64,000 nucleotides of DNA from Seriola aureovittata (taxonomy: Eukaryota > Chordata > Actinopteri > Carangiformes > Carangidae): the NCBI RefSeq assembly GCF_021018895.1, contig NC_079376.1, positions 19,276,501 through 19,340,500 of the forward strand, written 5' to 3'. A program made the translations under genes and the position numbers. This document shows positions 42,001-55,576 of the stretch, piece after piece. Below the pieces are notes generated by a model that was given only the letters and a program-made list of their open reading frames with translations, was not told where the DNA came from and did no database searches. Within the stretch, counting starts at the first letter, position 1; each line of letters opens with the position of its first letter.

Positions 42001-45000
42001 GTGAGTCGGCGAGCAACCACCTTTTCTAACAGTTTGGATGTGAAGGAAAAATTTGAAATCTGTCTATAATTGACTAGAGTTTTAAGATCAAGGTTAGGTC
42101 TTTGCAGCAAATTCATTTTTAAAGGTGTGGAGTACAGAACAGAGAGATTTGATGATCCTGAGAAGAGGGTATCCTTGCATATTGAATAGTTCTTTTGTGA
42201 GGTTGTCTGGGGTTGAATCTATTGTAGAGCACATGTAGTTGGTTTATAAATTTTAACAATTTTAGAAAGAGTACAGGACAGCATATTTACATTTAGAATA
42301 ATTAATTTCAGGTGTGGCAAAATAAAAAACAGTTTTACCTACAGAGTACACACTCAGACACCAAAGACACTCTACGTTGTTACTATTGGTTTCATAGTAT
42401 GGCTTAATCGTGACATAACACAGGACAAAAGATTGTGACTACCTCTAAAATCTTTCAAAATTCTAGGGTTTAATGAAGCCCCTCCGAGACTGATGCTGGT
42501 GCATCAAAAATTCGAAAGGTCCTGAAGCACAATATGTTGACAAAAGCTTTGACAGCTGGAAGAGCGCCACATTTAAATGCAAATCACACCACACTTAATG
42601 AAGAACAGATGCATTACACATTATCTAATGAGTTACAAGCTTGGGGATCAAATAAGGGAAGCTTTAGCGACATCAAACTGTGAATCATTCCTGCAACTAG
42701 AGATGATCTGTCAGCACAAAATAAACAATAAAAAAAAATCTGGTGTAGCCCCTGTGTAGTTATAAACATGGTACAGGTACGGTAGTGGAGTACACTGACA
42801 AGACACCTGCTGCTGCTCATTGTACACAAACTAAATCAGCTGCATTCCCCCAAGTTCAAAATGGCTGAACGTATTACCAAAGCATTAAAATAGCCTCCGG
42901 GTGGAATGTAGTCAAGAGTGAACAAAACTGCTTACCTTTGCAAAGTGAGTTACACATCACTGCTGAACTACAGCATGTCTCATGCAGACCCCTGTCAGCT
43001 CCTCGCCAGTAATTACTCAATTTCTGAAGAAATTATGTTTGTTTGCTCCATTTCATGTCAACCCAGGACAAATGTTTTAGTTAACTCTCAAGTGGTGCTC
43101 TGCAGAGAGGAGGTGAGGTGGCAGGAAATAGAAAACTATCAGGCTGTCAGAGTGGATTACACTGACAAAGCACCTGCCTCTACTGAAGAGCAGGGAAAAA
43201 AAGGAACTGAAGTCACAGTGTTGTTCTTCACATCAGTCAGCAAGTCCTTCATGGATACTGGTACTTCAGAGATGACTGGCAAAGCATAATTATTTGAAAA
43301 CATCTAAATAAGTCAATGAGGTAAATGGCCGAAGGTGAAAAAGGAAAAATGTGTCATTTTCTCTGTCAAGAAAGCTAACTGAAGACAAGCTTAGTGAATA
43401 GTAATCACTTACTGAAAAGATTTGAGTGTATGGGGAGGGAAAAACGCAGGAAAAAACATGATTGCTCTTTTGTCAACTTTAATATTGTCTCATCTTGTAA
43501 CCAAGAAACAATGTGGTCAGCCAGAGAAAGTCACAATGGAAAAGTGAAGTCTCAACAAGACTAAGACTTTACAGCCTTGCTAACAGATCTGTGAGGCTGT
43601 GGTAACTTGAGCTAAATGCTAACATCTGTATGCTAACATGGTGATGTTTACCATTGTCATCATTGCAAATTAGCATGTTAGCATGCTAACATCTCGCAAT
43701 TAGCACTAAACACCGTCCATCTTGAGAGGAACCTCAATGTCCCTACCATATTTTAGGGCAATCCATCCAATAGTTGTTGAGACATTTAACCAAAATTGAC
43801 AAATGTTAACCTGTGGTGCAACAGGAAAAGTCAGTATATAAGCAAAGCAGGTAGGTTTTTATCATCAGGTGATCTTGAATATTCGTTTTGTATTTCAAGG
43901 CAATCCATCCAATAGCTGTTGAGATGTTTCTGTCTGTACCAAAGTGGTAAACCGACAGACTGGAGTGTATCATTGCCATCCTAAAAAAATGTAGCATATC
44001 AATGACCCATGGATTAACAATACTGGGTCTAAACTAAAAAAATCTGACACTGACAAGTAGAGAAGTTTTGAGACTCACCTGGCCTCGCTGTATACAGCCG
44101 TTTAATGTACAGATATTGAGAGCGAAATGAAAAAAAGCAATGTCTTCTCTGTCAAGAAAATGGGATCATCATGCACCTCATCCCACCGTGCCCCTTCTGG
44201 TTTCACTCCATTCTGGTTTATTAAGTCTAGTGTCAGTGGAGAAATTACTGTGTATTACACCGTTTCTCCCTGTGTGATGGTTGAGTGTTAATGAAAAATG
44301 GTGAGTCAAGAAAGAAGTCCTTCTTCGGATCTGAGGAACTCGCATAACGAACATTTACTGCCAATTCTTTGGACTGCTCAAAAAATTGTCCTATTTAACT
44401 TGTCGTAAGATTTGGTGTTTTTGAAACAATAAAATCAACTGTGAGTGGCAGGTTATAAACAATGCGAATGAAGTGATTAAAGCGGTATTAACAGATTTTC
44501 TTGCCACTTGAGGGGAGCAAAAAAAGTTAAGTAACAAGGCACTCATATAGCAAACAGTTGCCTATTTACACATTCAGCAGACACTGAGCGACATTCTGCT
44601 TCTGGGCACCTGATGAAAGTAAAGTAAAATGTCAACTCTCGCTCTATTTTGGTCTCCGCCAACTACTGAGCAAAAAATCTGGCTCTTCATTAGCTAATTG
44701 CTCCACTATAATGTCTAGCTAGTCCCTAACTATTTTGTCAACTGTCTATCAGCCCCATTTCCATGAAAACAGAACCAAAACCATTAAAGGAGCTACTTGT
44801 AAGTTTTGCTCTTGCTACATAGTCAGTGCTAGCATTGACAGCTGTTTACCAGTCTAGTAGAGACATTGCGTGCACAACATCAAACTTCATTCCTTTTTTG
44901 CAAAGAGGTGGCTCCTGTGGTGGAAAGCAATGTTAACTCTTGTGACTTTCTCGTCTTTTCTTCTACTGAAGTTAGTACGCTAACCAGCTAGCCCTGGCCC

Positions 45001-48000
45001 ATCTTGGGACTTTCCAATAGTAGCCTCCAGTCTGCCCTGAAGACATACTGCTGCTCAGAGTACAACGTATTATAATATTTTGTATTATAAATGCAACAAT
45101 GGCCGAAGCTCTTGTCAGGTGACAATCACAGTCAACTGCTCTCGGCAAAAAAACCCACATTCGGCGGCAGGGAGTTAGGCGATAATTCTCATTGGGTCTA
45201 TTGATTAGTACAGCTTCAGATACACCCAGTGATTATTTATTTGTTAGAAACTCATTAAAAAATAGTGCTGCCCTTTTCTGGGCAAAATTCATAGATGAGA
45301 AAATCATAACCTTTGTTCAAAAGTGAGAATTTTAAGCAGAAAAAAGAATCAAGGAACATCCAGTTACTTTCTTTTACTATACAGAATGTGCAGAAGTTGT
45401 ATAGTACATGAGCTCAATTACCATTTCAACCCTTATCCAACCTCAGGCTTAATGACCCTTTCCATTACAGACTATTTCATATGGTGCAGAGCTACTTAAT
45501 GGCATGCAATGTCATTTTTTTTTCTTTTGGGAAAAAATAAAGTTATGGGTTGCCCTACTTTTGTGAAAATCTCTATCTGGAGGCTTCCTATCGTTATACT
45601 CGGAACATTAAAGTGAATTCACGACTAAAAAAAACAAAAAAACAACACAACAACCAATTACTCTAACAAAAACAACAACTCACATAATTTTGCCTTTTTT
45701 GCAAGGCAAGAAGAATCTCACTTGACGTGAGCAAAAACTAAATGGAGGCCAGTTCTTGCTATTTGTGTTTTTCACTCCTTAAATGCTATTTCTGGGGTTA
45801 GGAAACCACCTGGCTGATTGCGTTTGGCAGCCACTTAGTTTTCAATTAGATAATTAAATGTAAATATCCCTGCTAGATCCAACTGATCTATATCATTTGT
45901 TTTTGCATAGCTAGGCATGTGTCAGGGTCTGTTATTTCCTCAGATAAACCATGTGCACATACTGGGAATTGAAAGAAATGCAGACCATGCACAGGCCCAG
46001 TGTACAAAGATGTTTCGCCCTCTCCAGCTCCTGCTAGGGTTTTAAATGGAAACACTTTAAATCTAGATTATCTATGAAAGGTTAAAGTGGCCACCTGCTG
46101 TCCTTCATGCTTTCTCTGAATAATTCATGTAAAACGACGAGCCAAAGATGCAGTCTTTACAGCTTCGCTTTTCAATATAGATTACCATATTAATGTGCAA
46201 TTTTCTGATGCCTTACCAATAAAACAGTGAAACAGTGGCTTTGGGGAAGAATTATAACATTCATCATGCTCAGGATATAATGTTTAGATCTATAGTAACA
46301 TCAAACCCAATTTGCTTGATATGTCTGCAGCATGACCAACACTGTTGTTACCTCTGCGCTGACATACTGTATCCAATTGGTCGTTATGAGTTAAACCTGA
46401 CCTGAGCCGTTCTTCTAGGATCCGAACGCCAATGAAGGGCATTTACTGGATGTTTTTGGAAGCCAGTGCTGAGTGTGTCCTGTTAATACAGGCGATGAAG
46501 TGACTCTATCACATTGTGCTTTGGTGAGTTTGAAATATCCCTCTGTGAAATCAATCTGCTACTATAGTGAAACTACTCCCACCTATCATGCGAGCAGTGT
46601 ACACTGTAATCACAGCCATCATCGCTCTAAGATCGAGCGAGCTCAAGGAGCTAATAGCAGCTTTGCGGGATAACACAGAACCTGATGAATTATTTTGCCT
46701 GCTTGCTCTTCCTTTTGACCCTTGCCTCCCTATGAAACCACAGCCACAGATTGATCTCCAGTGTAGAACCACGCACAAGATCAAACAGGTACTGGTTCTG
46801 CTTTACTGCTGCAGTGTGCAGAGATCACACATTGATCATGTGGCTGTAGACATGGAATAAAAATGAATAGACATGGTATAATTCTCCACATTCAACATTT
46901 ATTAATCAATAAAACAAATTGACATGGAATTTTTTTTCCAATTTTCGTGGAGAGCAATGAAAACAGGAGCAGTTTGAGGTTAACATATGATTACCTGATG
47001 TTTAAAAAATGTATAACTGAGTGTATGTCAGTGAATGATTTTGTAAAAGAGGGTAAAGGGGGTATAGAGGTCCTATATTGATATGTTATTCTGTTGCAGG
47101 TGTATGCAAATTTATATAGAAAGTAATTTAGATCTAAATTATTTAGACTGCATTAGATATTATTTGAAAGTACAACATTAACAAATTAAGGATCATTTTG
47201 CGGATTTTAAAACTTGTTTCAAACGTCAATAATAGGACTAGTCGCTGGTGACATCCACAAAACGAGATAATATTCTCTGTATCAGTGTAGCTAACACCCT
47301 AGCTTACTCCCATCACCCTCTTACCTATTTTAAAATCAGTGAAGGGTGGAGGAACAACAGGGAGAGTTTGGCTGAGATAAGTTTAATTTTCCTCCCTCTG
47401 CCAGGGGAACAGCTCCACAGCAGTCAGCTATCAGGGTCGGGACCCACATTTTGGACAGCCAAACACCGACCTAGCATATATGCGTAGAGGACGTTATGGA
47501 TTACTTCACATTTAATGACATGTCAAAGTCAAAGCAGATTTATATGAGCCACAGTCCACAAAGAGAGGCAGTGGCTCAGGCTGCTGCTGATAGTGCCGCT
47601 GCTGCTGGCGCCCGGCTACTGGTTAGCCCTGCTGAGCTAGCTAGAATGATAAAGACAGACAGGCTCTATAGCCGATGATTAAAGTTGATCGGTAGTATAT
47701 GTGCTCTTGCTGCCCTCCAGTGCAAAGGGAAATTTGGTCCCTAATGCAGTTTTTCTGATTCTGCTGACGACATCAACGTGAGGGCAGGGTGAATACTCGA
47801 AGCTTTCTTCACTGATAAAGCAAAAGCAACTGAAGTTTGATGAACTAGGAAATTGACGGCCACTTAGATCAACATTTTAATAACCTAAAGCTGTGTTTAC
47901 ACATTGACAGCAATGTACATTGAGAAAGGGTCCTGTTTTTGTCTTTGAAAGGCCCCACCATGGGCAAGCACATCATGATTATTTCAGACTTTTACCTCAA

Positions 48001-49949
48001 TTACAATTAATGAACAATTAACTTTGGCGCTTATCGATCCCTCTCCCTTTCTTTCTCTTGGATGTGATTGTGTTCCAAGTGATTCAACAAATTGGCTGTT
48101 TTACCTTTGGACGCTGAAATAATTTTTCTGCAGTGTTATCTTTTGACTTCTTTTTGTTTGGTGTCATCTTCACGGAAGCCAAAATGTGCCTGAATGACTG
48201 ACACAGGATGCTTCTTTGTTAAAATGTGCTAAGGTTGAGGTTCAGTGTTTGCACTCATGTCATCCATATCACCAGTTTTGCTTTGAATGAACGCAGACTA
48301 AGGTTAGTTGGATGGAGTGGAGGCCCATGACGTACAACAAGGTAGTTCTTTTTTTCTAACCCTAACCCTAAAAAAAAAAAAAAAGGGACAGTACAGGAAC
48401 GCATGCATTGGGGAAAGTGTTCAACAAATTTACCTCCATGAGCAAGATTATAGTTGGTGGGAGGTTTCTAAATGTTGGTTTTGATATTTTTTGGTTAATT
48501 GCCCAGCCCTATATCACAAATTTAGTATTTAAACATTTAGAAATAGAAAATGAAACAATGTGGTTTAATAAACAGCCAGCCTACAGTTTAGAGGTACTTA
48601 TTGACCATCAACAGCTAGGAAACACAGGGTTCACACAACCTCCAACACTCAACAAAAAGTGGTTAGCTAGTGAGGCAACATGTAAAATATTAAACTAGAA
48701 GGAGCAGTTCAACGCTAGTCATGTCCCTCCACCTCCAGCCCCTTCGCCAAGTTCAGTCACACCAGACTGTCCACTGGACTAACAGACTGATTCAACTTCC
48801 AACAAAGTCCTGGTAAAACAGCAAACAAGCTAACCCCCCCCCCCAAAAAAAAAAAAATGTCATTTTGACTTGTCATAATAACATATGTCCCAGTAAGTCA
48901 TGACAGTGCGACAGTGAGCCACCTCAATATCAGGACCATGAAACTCAAGCAGCTAAATGGAATCCAGCCATCATTTATTTTACACCTGTGCCTTTCCTAC
49001 TGTGATGTATCAGCATGTCTTCTGTTTAAAAAAGGTAGCAGTGGTTAGCGAACCACAGCACGTAAATAAGACAACTACGTCGCTATCGGGAGGTGCAATT
49101 CTCCTGTTTTGGCAGAAACTAGCCACCTCCCTCCATCTGCAACCATGTGTGGAGTTAATACATCCCAAATGAGTCTATTAACACACAGATAAAAATTCAA
49201 CTCCATCTAACTCCTGCTATAACTCTATCTCCTCGAAATTATGTTTCTATACGGCCAAACAGCAACAGCTAATATGTTTTGGAGGAAATGTAATCACTGG
49301 CTGGATTATGTTTAGAGGCAACATATTTGCTGAATGAATGAAGCGCTACGTTTATCAACAGCAGCGAAGTTGCTTGGGGGGTGTTGGGGTGGATGACAGG
49401 CGTGCAAAGCGCATGAGGTTCACATCCAGTTTCCCGTCCGTGTTTAAGTTCAGAAAACAATAGCACTTGTGCCTAAACATAAACATGTGGTCACTACAAG
49501 TGGATAGTCTACTGAAAGATCAGATATTTGATCATTTTACTGATATGTTCAGTATCAATGTATTTGCTACGTGTAAAATAGGTAAATGAACAACATGTAA
49601 TCGGGCTGCAATTCCAACAAGGTGGATTTGCTTTTGCACTTTAGTTGTAGAGCAACATCATTTTTAGGAGACAGGGTTGGTTGATAAGACATCAAACAAG
49701 CCAACCCTCCAAGATGTCAAAGTGCTCCAGGATAAATAATTATAATGAAATTACTGAATTTCAAATTATGACTTTTACACTACTCGTTACTGAAGAAGCA
49801 CCATCTTACTAAGTATTGCATCAATGCCCAACGCTGTTGTCCACCCCCACTTGTGCTTTTACATATTTTGCCTCATTAGACTTCTCTACAAACTCTGCTT
49901 GATTCACATCTCACCCGAGAGCGAGAAACCTCAACACCTGACAGAAAAA

Positions 49950-50003
<54 letters not shown>

Positions 50004-53000
50004 CACGCAGGGTTTTCATCATCTGATACTGTCATTATTTCCACTTTAACAAATGCACTAACTGGAATTAGAAGAGGGACTTGACACATTTACCCTGTGA
50101 TTGTCAAAAACTTAGTGCATTGTGATGCAGATCAAACATTTCCATTTTCCATTCGAATTTAGATGAAATTTCAGCCTTGGCCGAGGGACGTGTACAGCTG
50201 CTAACCATTCATGGTTAGAGGAGCCAGATGACGTTGCTGGCTGCTCCACCTGAGCCTTCCAACCCACATAATCATAGATCACTTTTCCTCTTGTTTTGTA
50301 GTGTATTGTAGTGGCCACTGTACAGATATGATAAGAAGCTTAATTAGCAGTGCAGTAAACATCCATACACCCAAAGGTAGACTCGTCTGAGGGTTCACTA
50401 GTGAAAGTCTCACACATAATGCATTCTGGTACGTGTAGGCAAAGGCTCTTTGAGAAGGAGGATCATTTCTGGAGATGAATGGAACTAATAGTCTTCATGG
50501 ACGCTTATAAAATTACAAGCCAATTACATTCTTGTCCACGGTATCCTGTAGGTCATGCCTAAAGTATCAGTTATATGATTTTTAAAATGTGACATTGAAG
50601 TGAGCCAGTATGTAAAGATATTTTAGAAACAGATTATTCAGAAGGTGGTAATGATTGTAGTAAATGAGCCCCTCGGATAAAGATCCTTATACTGTAAACA
50701 CTGCACAATTTAAATATCGCTCTAACCATATAACATCTGAAAAGATCAAGGTAGCAAAACACAATCCAGTCAACATTACACATGAAATATCAAATCAATC
50801 TTTCTTACTGTGTTGTTTCCATTTCCATTTAAATGTAAGCCACTGTCAAAGAGGGGAGAGGACACTCTGCTGTGATCCGTCGACAGCCCAGGAGAACCTG
50901 AGAAAACAGTGAAGAATCACTCTTCCAACAGTTAGTCCAACTTCACATCGTGCTAGTTATTTTATTCTTTCAGAAACAAAGAAAATAAGTCGAGAGTTTT
51001 ACCTAAACCTCAAATATCATGGTTCAATTGATTTTAATGTTTATTACTGACTGCTGTCCTGCCTTCAGGTCGTACAGTGTAGCTCACGGACAGCATCCAA
51101 AAGAGACAAATGCTTCTCTTTGATTTGATATTAGCTTGGCGTTAGAGGACCTGATTACTGATTCGGTCACACTCAGTAAAGTGAAGCAAACAGCTCCTGG
51201 CCTCTCCTGCTTGTCATTTTGTGCCACGGTGAAACGACAAACGCCTTCGAGAGAAATCGACTTGAACCTTTTTCTTTCTCAGGTAACAAAGCACGATTAA
51301 CTGGCCAAACACCCTACAGCAAAACCTGATCATCTCTGCACTGACACCTTCCTATGAATGTTAACTATCCCACAAGACATGAGGGCTACATTTCTCACAG
51401 CTCGCACTTTGAATTTGCGAGAATGTGGTGGTTTATCAACTGAGCCATAAATATTCATGAAAGTCTATTAGTATTAATTATTTTTCTACATCTGTGTCAT
51501 CATTATGTGTCCATAATTAAGGAAACTGTACAAAATGATCGTTATGTTTGCCGGTAGAGACTGAAGTCATTTGTATTACAGGGCCTTCATTCATTTTTTT
51601 TTTTTTTTTGTTGCTTACAGCTAATTCATAAGACAACAGTTACTGGCGGCTCAGCAGTCTGGATGTTTGTGTCTCACACACAACTGTGAACATCTGAAGA
51701 CCCAGATGTAAAGTTAAGTTCCCATGTGCTACAGACTTTGATGATGCTCCCATTACATTTGAGTTGGCTGAGATTTCAAAGGAACAGTTCAACATTTTGG
51801 GACACACACAGTTGAAGGAAGGACAAATATACTTAGGTTTTTAAAAGCAACCGGACTGATTACAGGATTGTAATAGCAGCATAAAACCTTAAAGGAGCCA
51901 GTAATAAAACATATTGGATCCCAATTTGCTGTAAAAAACCCAAAGAAGAAGGAGAACATTTTGGGAAATGTCAGTTAAATATTAAGCTGGAGCCAGGTTC
52001 ATAGCTCAGCATAAAGACTTGAACCAGGGGTGAACATATAGCATGGCTCCGTCCCAAGGTAACAAAATTAATCGAGCAGCATCTTTAAATCTCTCTAGTT
52101 TGTGATTTATATCTTGTTTGTTTAATCTGTACAAAAACTGAAATGTAAAAATTACAAGTTGTTTTAGCCAGGTCCCCACCTGGCCCCCGCTTTGAGTGTT
52201 CAGACTAGTTAAAAGTTACTTCCACGTAACTTTCTCTTAATGGCTTTTTCCTGAGCCTTCAACCACATCTCATGGCCACATCAACCACATCTCATGGCCT
52301 TCCACATGGAGCTTGTCCAGTTGTCATGGAGACCGCTGAGAGCAAACTATCTGCTGAGGAGAGTGAGACATGGTTTTAAAGGTCAGGAATAAGCTAGTAA
52401 GTGGACCTTGAATGAGGATTTAATGTTGGTCAACATACATGTTAATTGACCAGACCATAATGTATATACTCCAAGGCCCCGAAAACCTGTTTTCTCTGTC
52501 AACGAAGTTGGGCTCAGTTAGAGAAAGGTGATGACACATGAGCACCAATCAGAATTTACCAACTTTTGAATTTAAATTCGGTGACGACAACTGAGGGGTG
52601 GGTTGTTCACTTATGTTCAAGGAAGTAAACAAACAATCAAACATGGCTGTAATTTATGATTATTTGCATAATCTAATAATTGGCCAATTGTTTATTTCAA
52701 TTAATGAATTGTTTGGCCTATAAAATGTCAAAAAGCTGTCAAAAATTCTCATCACAATTTCCTTAAACCCTAAAATATTGAGTGATAAAATATTCCTAGA
52801 TATAAAATAATAACTAGAGATATGCCAATTGACCAAATCATGCACAATAAATGAACCATATTATTGGTTTGAAAATCTGTCCTTTAAATCGCCCAGCTAC
52901 AAATTTAGAAATGGTTAACTTAATATTGTGAATGTGATTACTGCAGATATTTTAGGCAAGCAACCATGGGTTCCTCCACTGCAGGAAGTGGTAAAAGAAA

Positions 53001-53986
53001 GGAGGAAAGTAGGTACAGGGAAAGTATGTGAACACTTTATCATCACTAGGTTTTTTGGCAATAACAGCTCATAAAGCGTCATATGATCTTCATCCAAGTC
53101 ACAAATGTAGAGGAAACACAGTGTCACTAAGCTAATATCACATGAACAATTATAAAATTTTGTGTTTTTATTCAACAAAGCCAGTAAACATTCACAGTGC
53201 TGGTGGAGAAAGTAGGTGAACCGTAGTTGAACCTCCTTTAGCACCAATAACCTCAAACAAGCAGTGCCAGTATAGCTGCTGATCAGACATGCACAACGTT
53301 TGGGATGAATTCCGGCCCATTCTTCCTTATAGAGCTGCCTCAGCTCAGACATATTCTTAGGATGTCTGGTGCGAGCGGCTCTCTACAGGTCATTTCACAG
53401 CATCTCTACTGGATTAAGGTCTGGGCTCTGACTGGGCCACTCCAAAAGGTGGATTTTCTTTGTTTGAAGTCATTCTGTTGTAGATTTACTTTGATGTTTG
53501 GGGTCATTGTCCTTCTAGGGGGAGTAGCCACAGCACTGAACTATCACCATTTATAGACAGTTTGTCTGACTGTGGACTGATGAATACTTAATGTCTTTGA
53601 GATGACTTTCCAGCTTTATGCAAATCATCGGTTCTTCAGCCTAAGTCCTCTGAGATCCTTTTTTTGCAGTTCACATCAGCAGATGCTTCTTTTGAATAGC
53701 AAACTCAAAAGATTTTTTATTTATTTTTTTTTTTTTTATGAGTCAAAGTAGCTCTAACCCAAACGTCCAATCTTCATTGATTGGACTCCAGGTTCGGCAA
53801 CTCCTGACTCCAATTAGCATTTGTTAATGCCAATAGCCGAGGGGTTCACATACTTTTTCCAGCCTTCAATCTGAATGTTTGAATGATGGTTTTAATATGG
53901 GCAAGAACAAAACATTAATTTGAGTTGATTTGTTTAAGTAAAAATATTATGCTATGATTAACATTTTATTGAACATGGTTTTCCCA

Positions 53987-54022
<36 letters not shown>

Positions 54023-55508
54023 CTCATGATATGTCTTATGTAATCATATAAAAAAATATCATATGGACATGTTAACAAGGTAAAAAACATGATCATCGTT
54101 GGAGGGGGTCTTTCAAATAGACTGATTTTGATTTTGTTCATACTTGTAACTTGGTTTAGGCTCTGACCACATTTTGGGACAGATTCATACATCAATGAAT
54201 ACAATTACAAAGGGTCCACTTACTTCTCCTTGCCACTGTATTTCCATTTTCTTTAAAACCCATAAAATTGCCAAACTTTCCAAAAATTTGCCATTTTTGT
54301 CTTGAGAACTGCTTCAATTTCTTACCTGCCTCACCAGCGTACCTCATTTCTCACCTTTTATCCGCTCCACATGAATGATTTTAGTATCACTGTTTTCAAG
54401 CTGCTGAAGGTAAGTACAGGAGCAGGGGGCTGCAGCTCTGGCTGTTGCTTCCATTACTGCTCAGGCCACCGAGCATGACAATTTTTTACTTTGAAACAAA
54501 TTCTCATCTATTGAACAGCTTTAAAGCGTTAAGGTGAGTAAAAAGGCAATCTCCTAAAAGTATTTTTTTATTTATGTAGTTTTATAGATAGATTATTGTT
54601 AAAAATGCTCGATGAAATAGAGTTATTGTGAGCTCACATGGCAACAAAATGACTCGACTCTTACCTAGAGGCAGTTTTAGAAATGATGGAACTTCGCGTA
54701 GGTAGCGAACAGTAATGGTGACCTCATCTCCCGCCGTACGCAAGAGGTGAACCTGTCAGGAGCGAGAGAAGAAGAAGAAGAAGAAGAAGAGAGAGATTGT
54801 GATAGAGATAGACAGCGAGAGAGAGAGAGATAGATTGTGAGCGATGCAGCAAGATAAAAATGTAATCTCACGTAAATGAAACCCACCACATTCATGTCAA
54901 GCCGCACGCAGCGCCGAGCAAACAAAATGTAACTGGAGACGAGTGAAGAATATGCAATCATAAGTTAAAGCCTGACTGAAGTGGCTTCACTTAAATCATC
55001 AAAGGTGGAACCTGAAGGCCGGCGTCTCACTCTCTCTTCTGACAGGCGGCGGGAAAGTGACAGCTGACAACACAAAGTAATTACGCTCTGATTATCTGAT
55101 GCCTACGTGATACAAAATATGTCCTCAAAAGATGTTGAGTCATAGTTTCAAAAGAGGCATTCAAGTAAGGTAATTAAAAAGGAAGAAATATCTAATCTGT
55201 CTTCCTTGCATGTTAGACGAGGAAATGAGACGCTTGTATGTAACATCTATGGTGTTAGGGCATTATTACATCCCTACTATCCTAAATGCACATCTGCTAT
55301 CAGGTTCCTTGCTACTCTCTCCGACAATATGTGTTAGCCCTTGTTCCTTCAGCCTGAGCATCTGTCAGTGCTGGGGAGTTTGAAAGCCATTAAAAGCCCT
55401 GGATTTGCTTCTTAAGAGAAACTCCTCATTATGTGCTTTGACGCTGTGCAGGTGGATATAGTGAACAGCTGTTTTGGGGGAGAGACAGATGACAGACGAG
55501 GGGAGAGA

Positions 55509-55576
<68 letters not shown>

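Larger units (their letters stand above)
36768..50808 (-). other. intron between exons G and H (14.0 kb)
   Basis: Contains two Tc1-like remnants (37840-38909, 39683-40494), an L2/Rex LINE fragment (41085-42240), a short TIR-type teleost repeat (43610-43984), a further interspersed repeat (44780-45190), a CA microsatellite (38971-39006), a TG microsatellite (49954-50004) and a telomere-like patch (48356-48371). I recognise nothing in 45200-48350 or 48380-49900. ORFs there (for example 47248-47487) lack family features. Confidence 0.7.
50898..54664 (-). other. intron between exons F and G (3.8 kb)
   Basis: Contains a TIR-type teleost repeat (51779-52230) and a Tc1-like element (53016-54238), whose right end is about 430 bp from exon F. 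A short 22-bp tandem duplication (TCAACCACATCTCATGGCC twice) lies at 52259-52300. Nothing else recognised. Confidence 0.75.

Noticed and set aside
42918..43289. 123-codon plus-strand ORF
   Set aside because: No domain or transposon hallmark; the word TACACTGACAA shared with about 42790 is too short to support a repeat.
47248..47678. Plus-strand ORFs with an Ala-rich stretch (AAADSAAAAGA)
   Set aside because: The alanine run comes from a GCT/GCC-rich patch; no homology recognised and no start or splice context.
48356..48371. Interstitial telomeric repeat
   Set aside because: Only two and a half TTAGGG units on the complementary strand; chance or part of a common repeat.
48480..48515. Possible hAT-like end near GGTTAATTGCCCAGCCCTA
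   Set aside because: Only one end is seen and no inverted partner was found within 1 kb.
50112..50318. Minus-strand ORF with PATSSGSSNHE as the SNTG2 Ser-rich linker exon
   Set aside because: A far better linker exon (SSPLFDSGLHLNGN core with correct phase and splice sites) is at 50809-50897.
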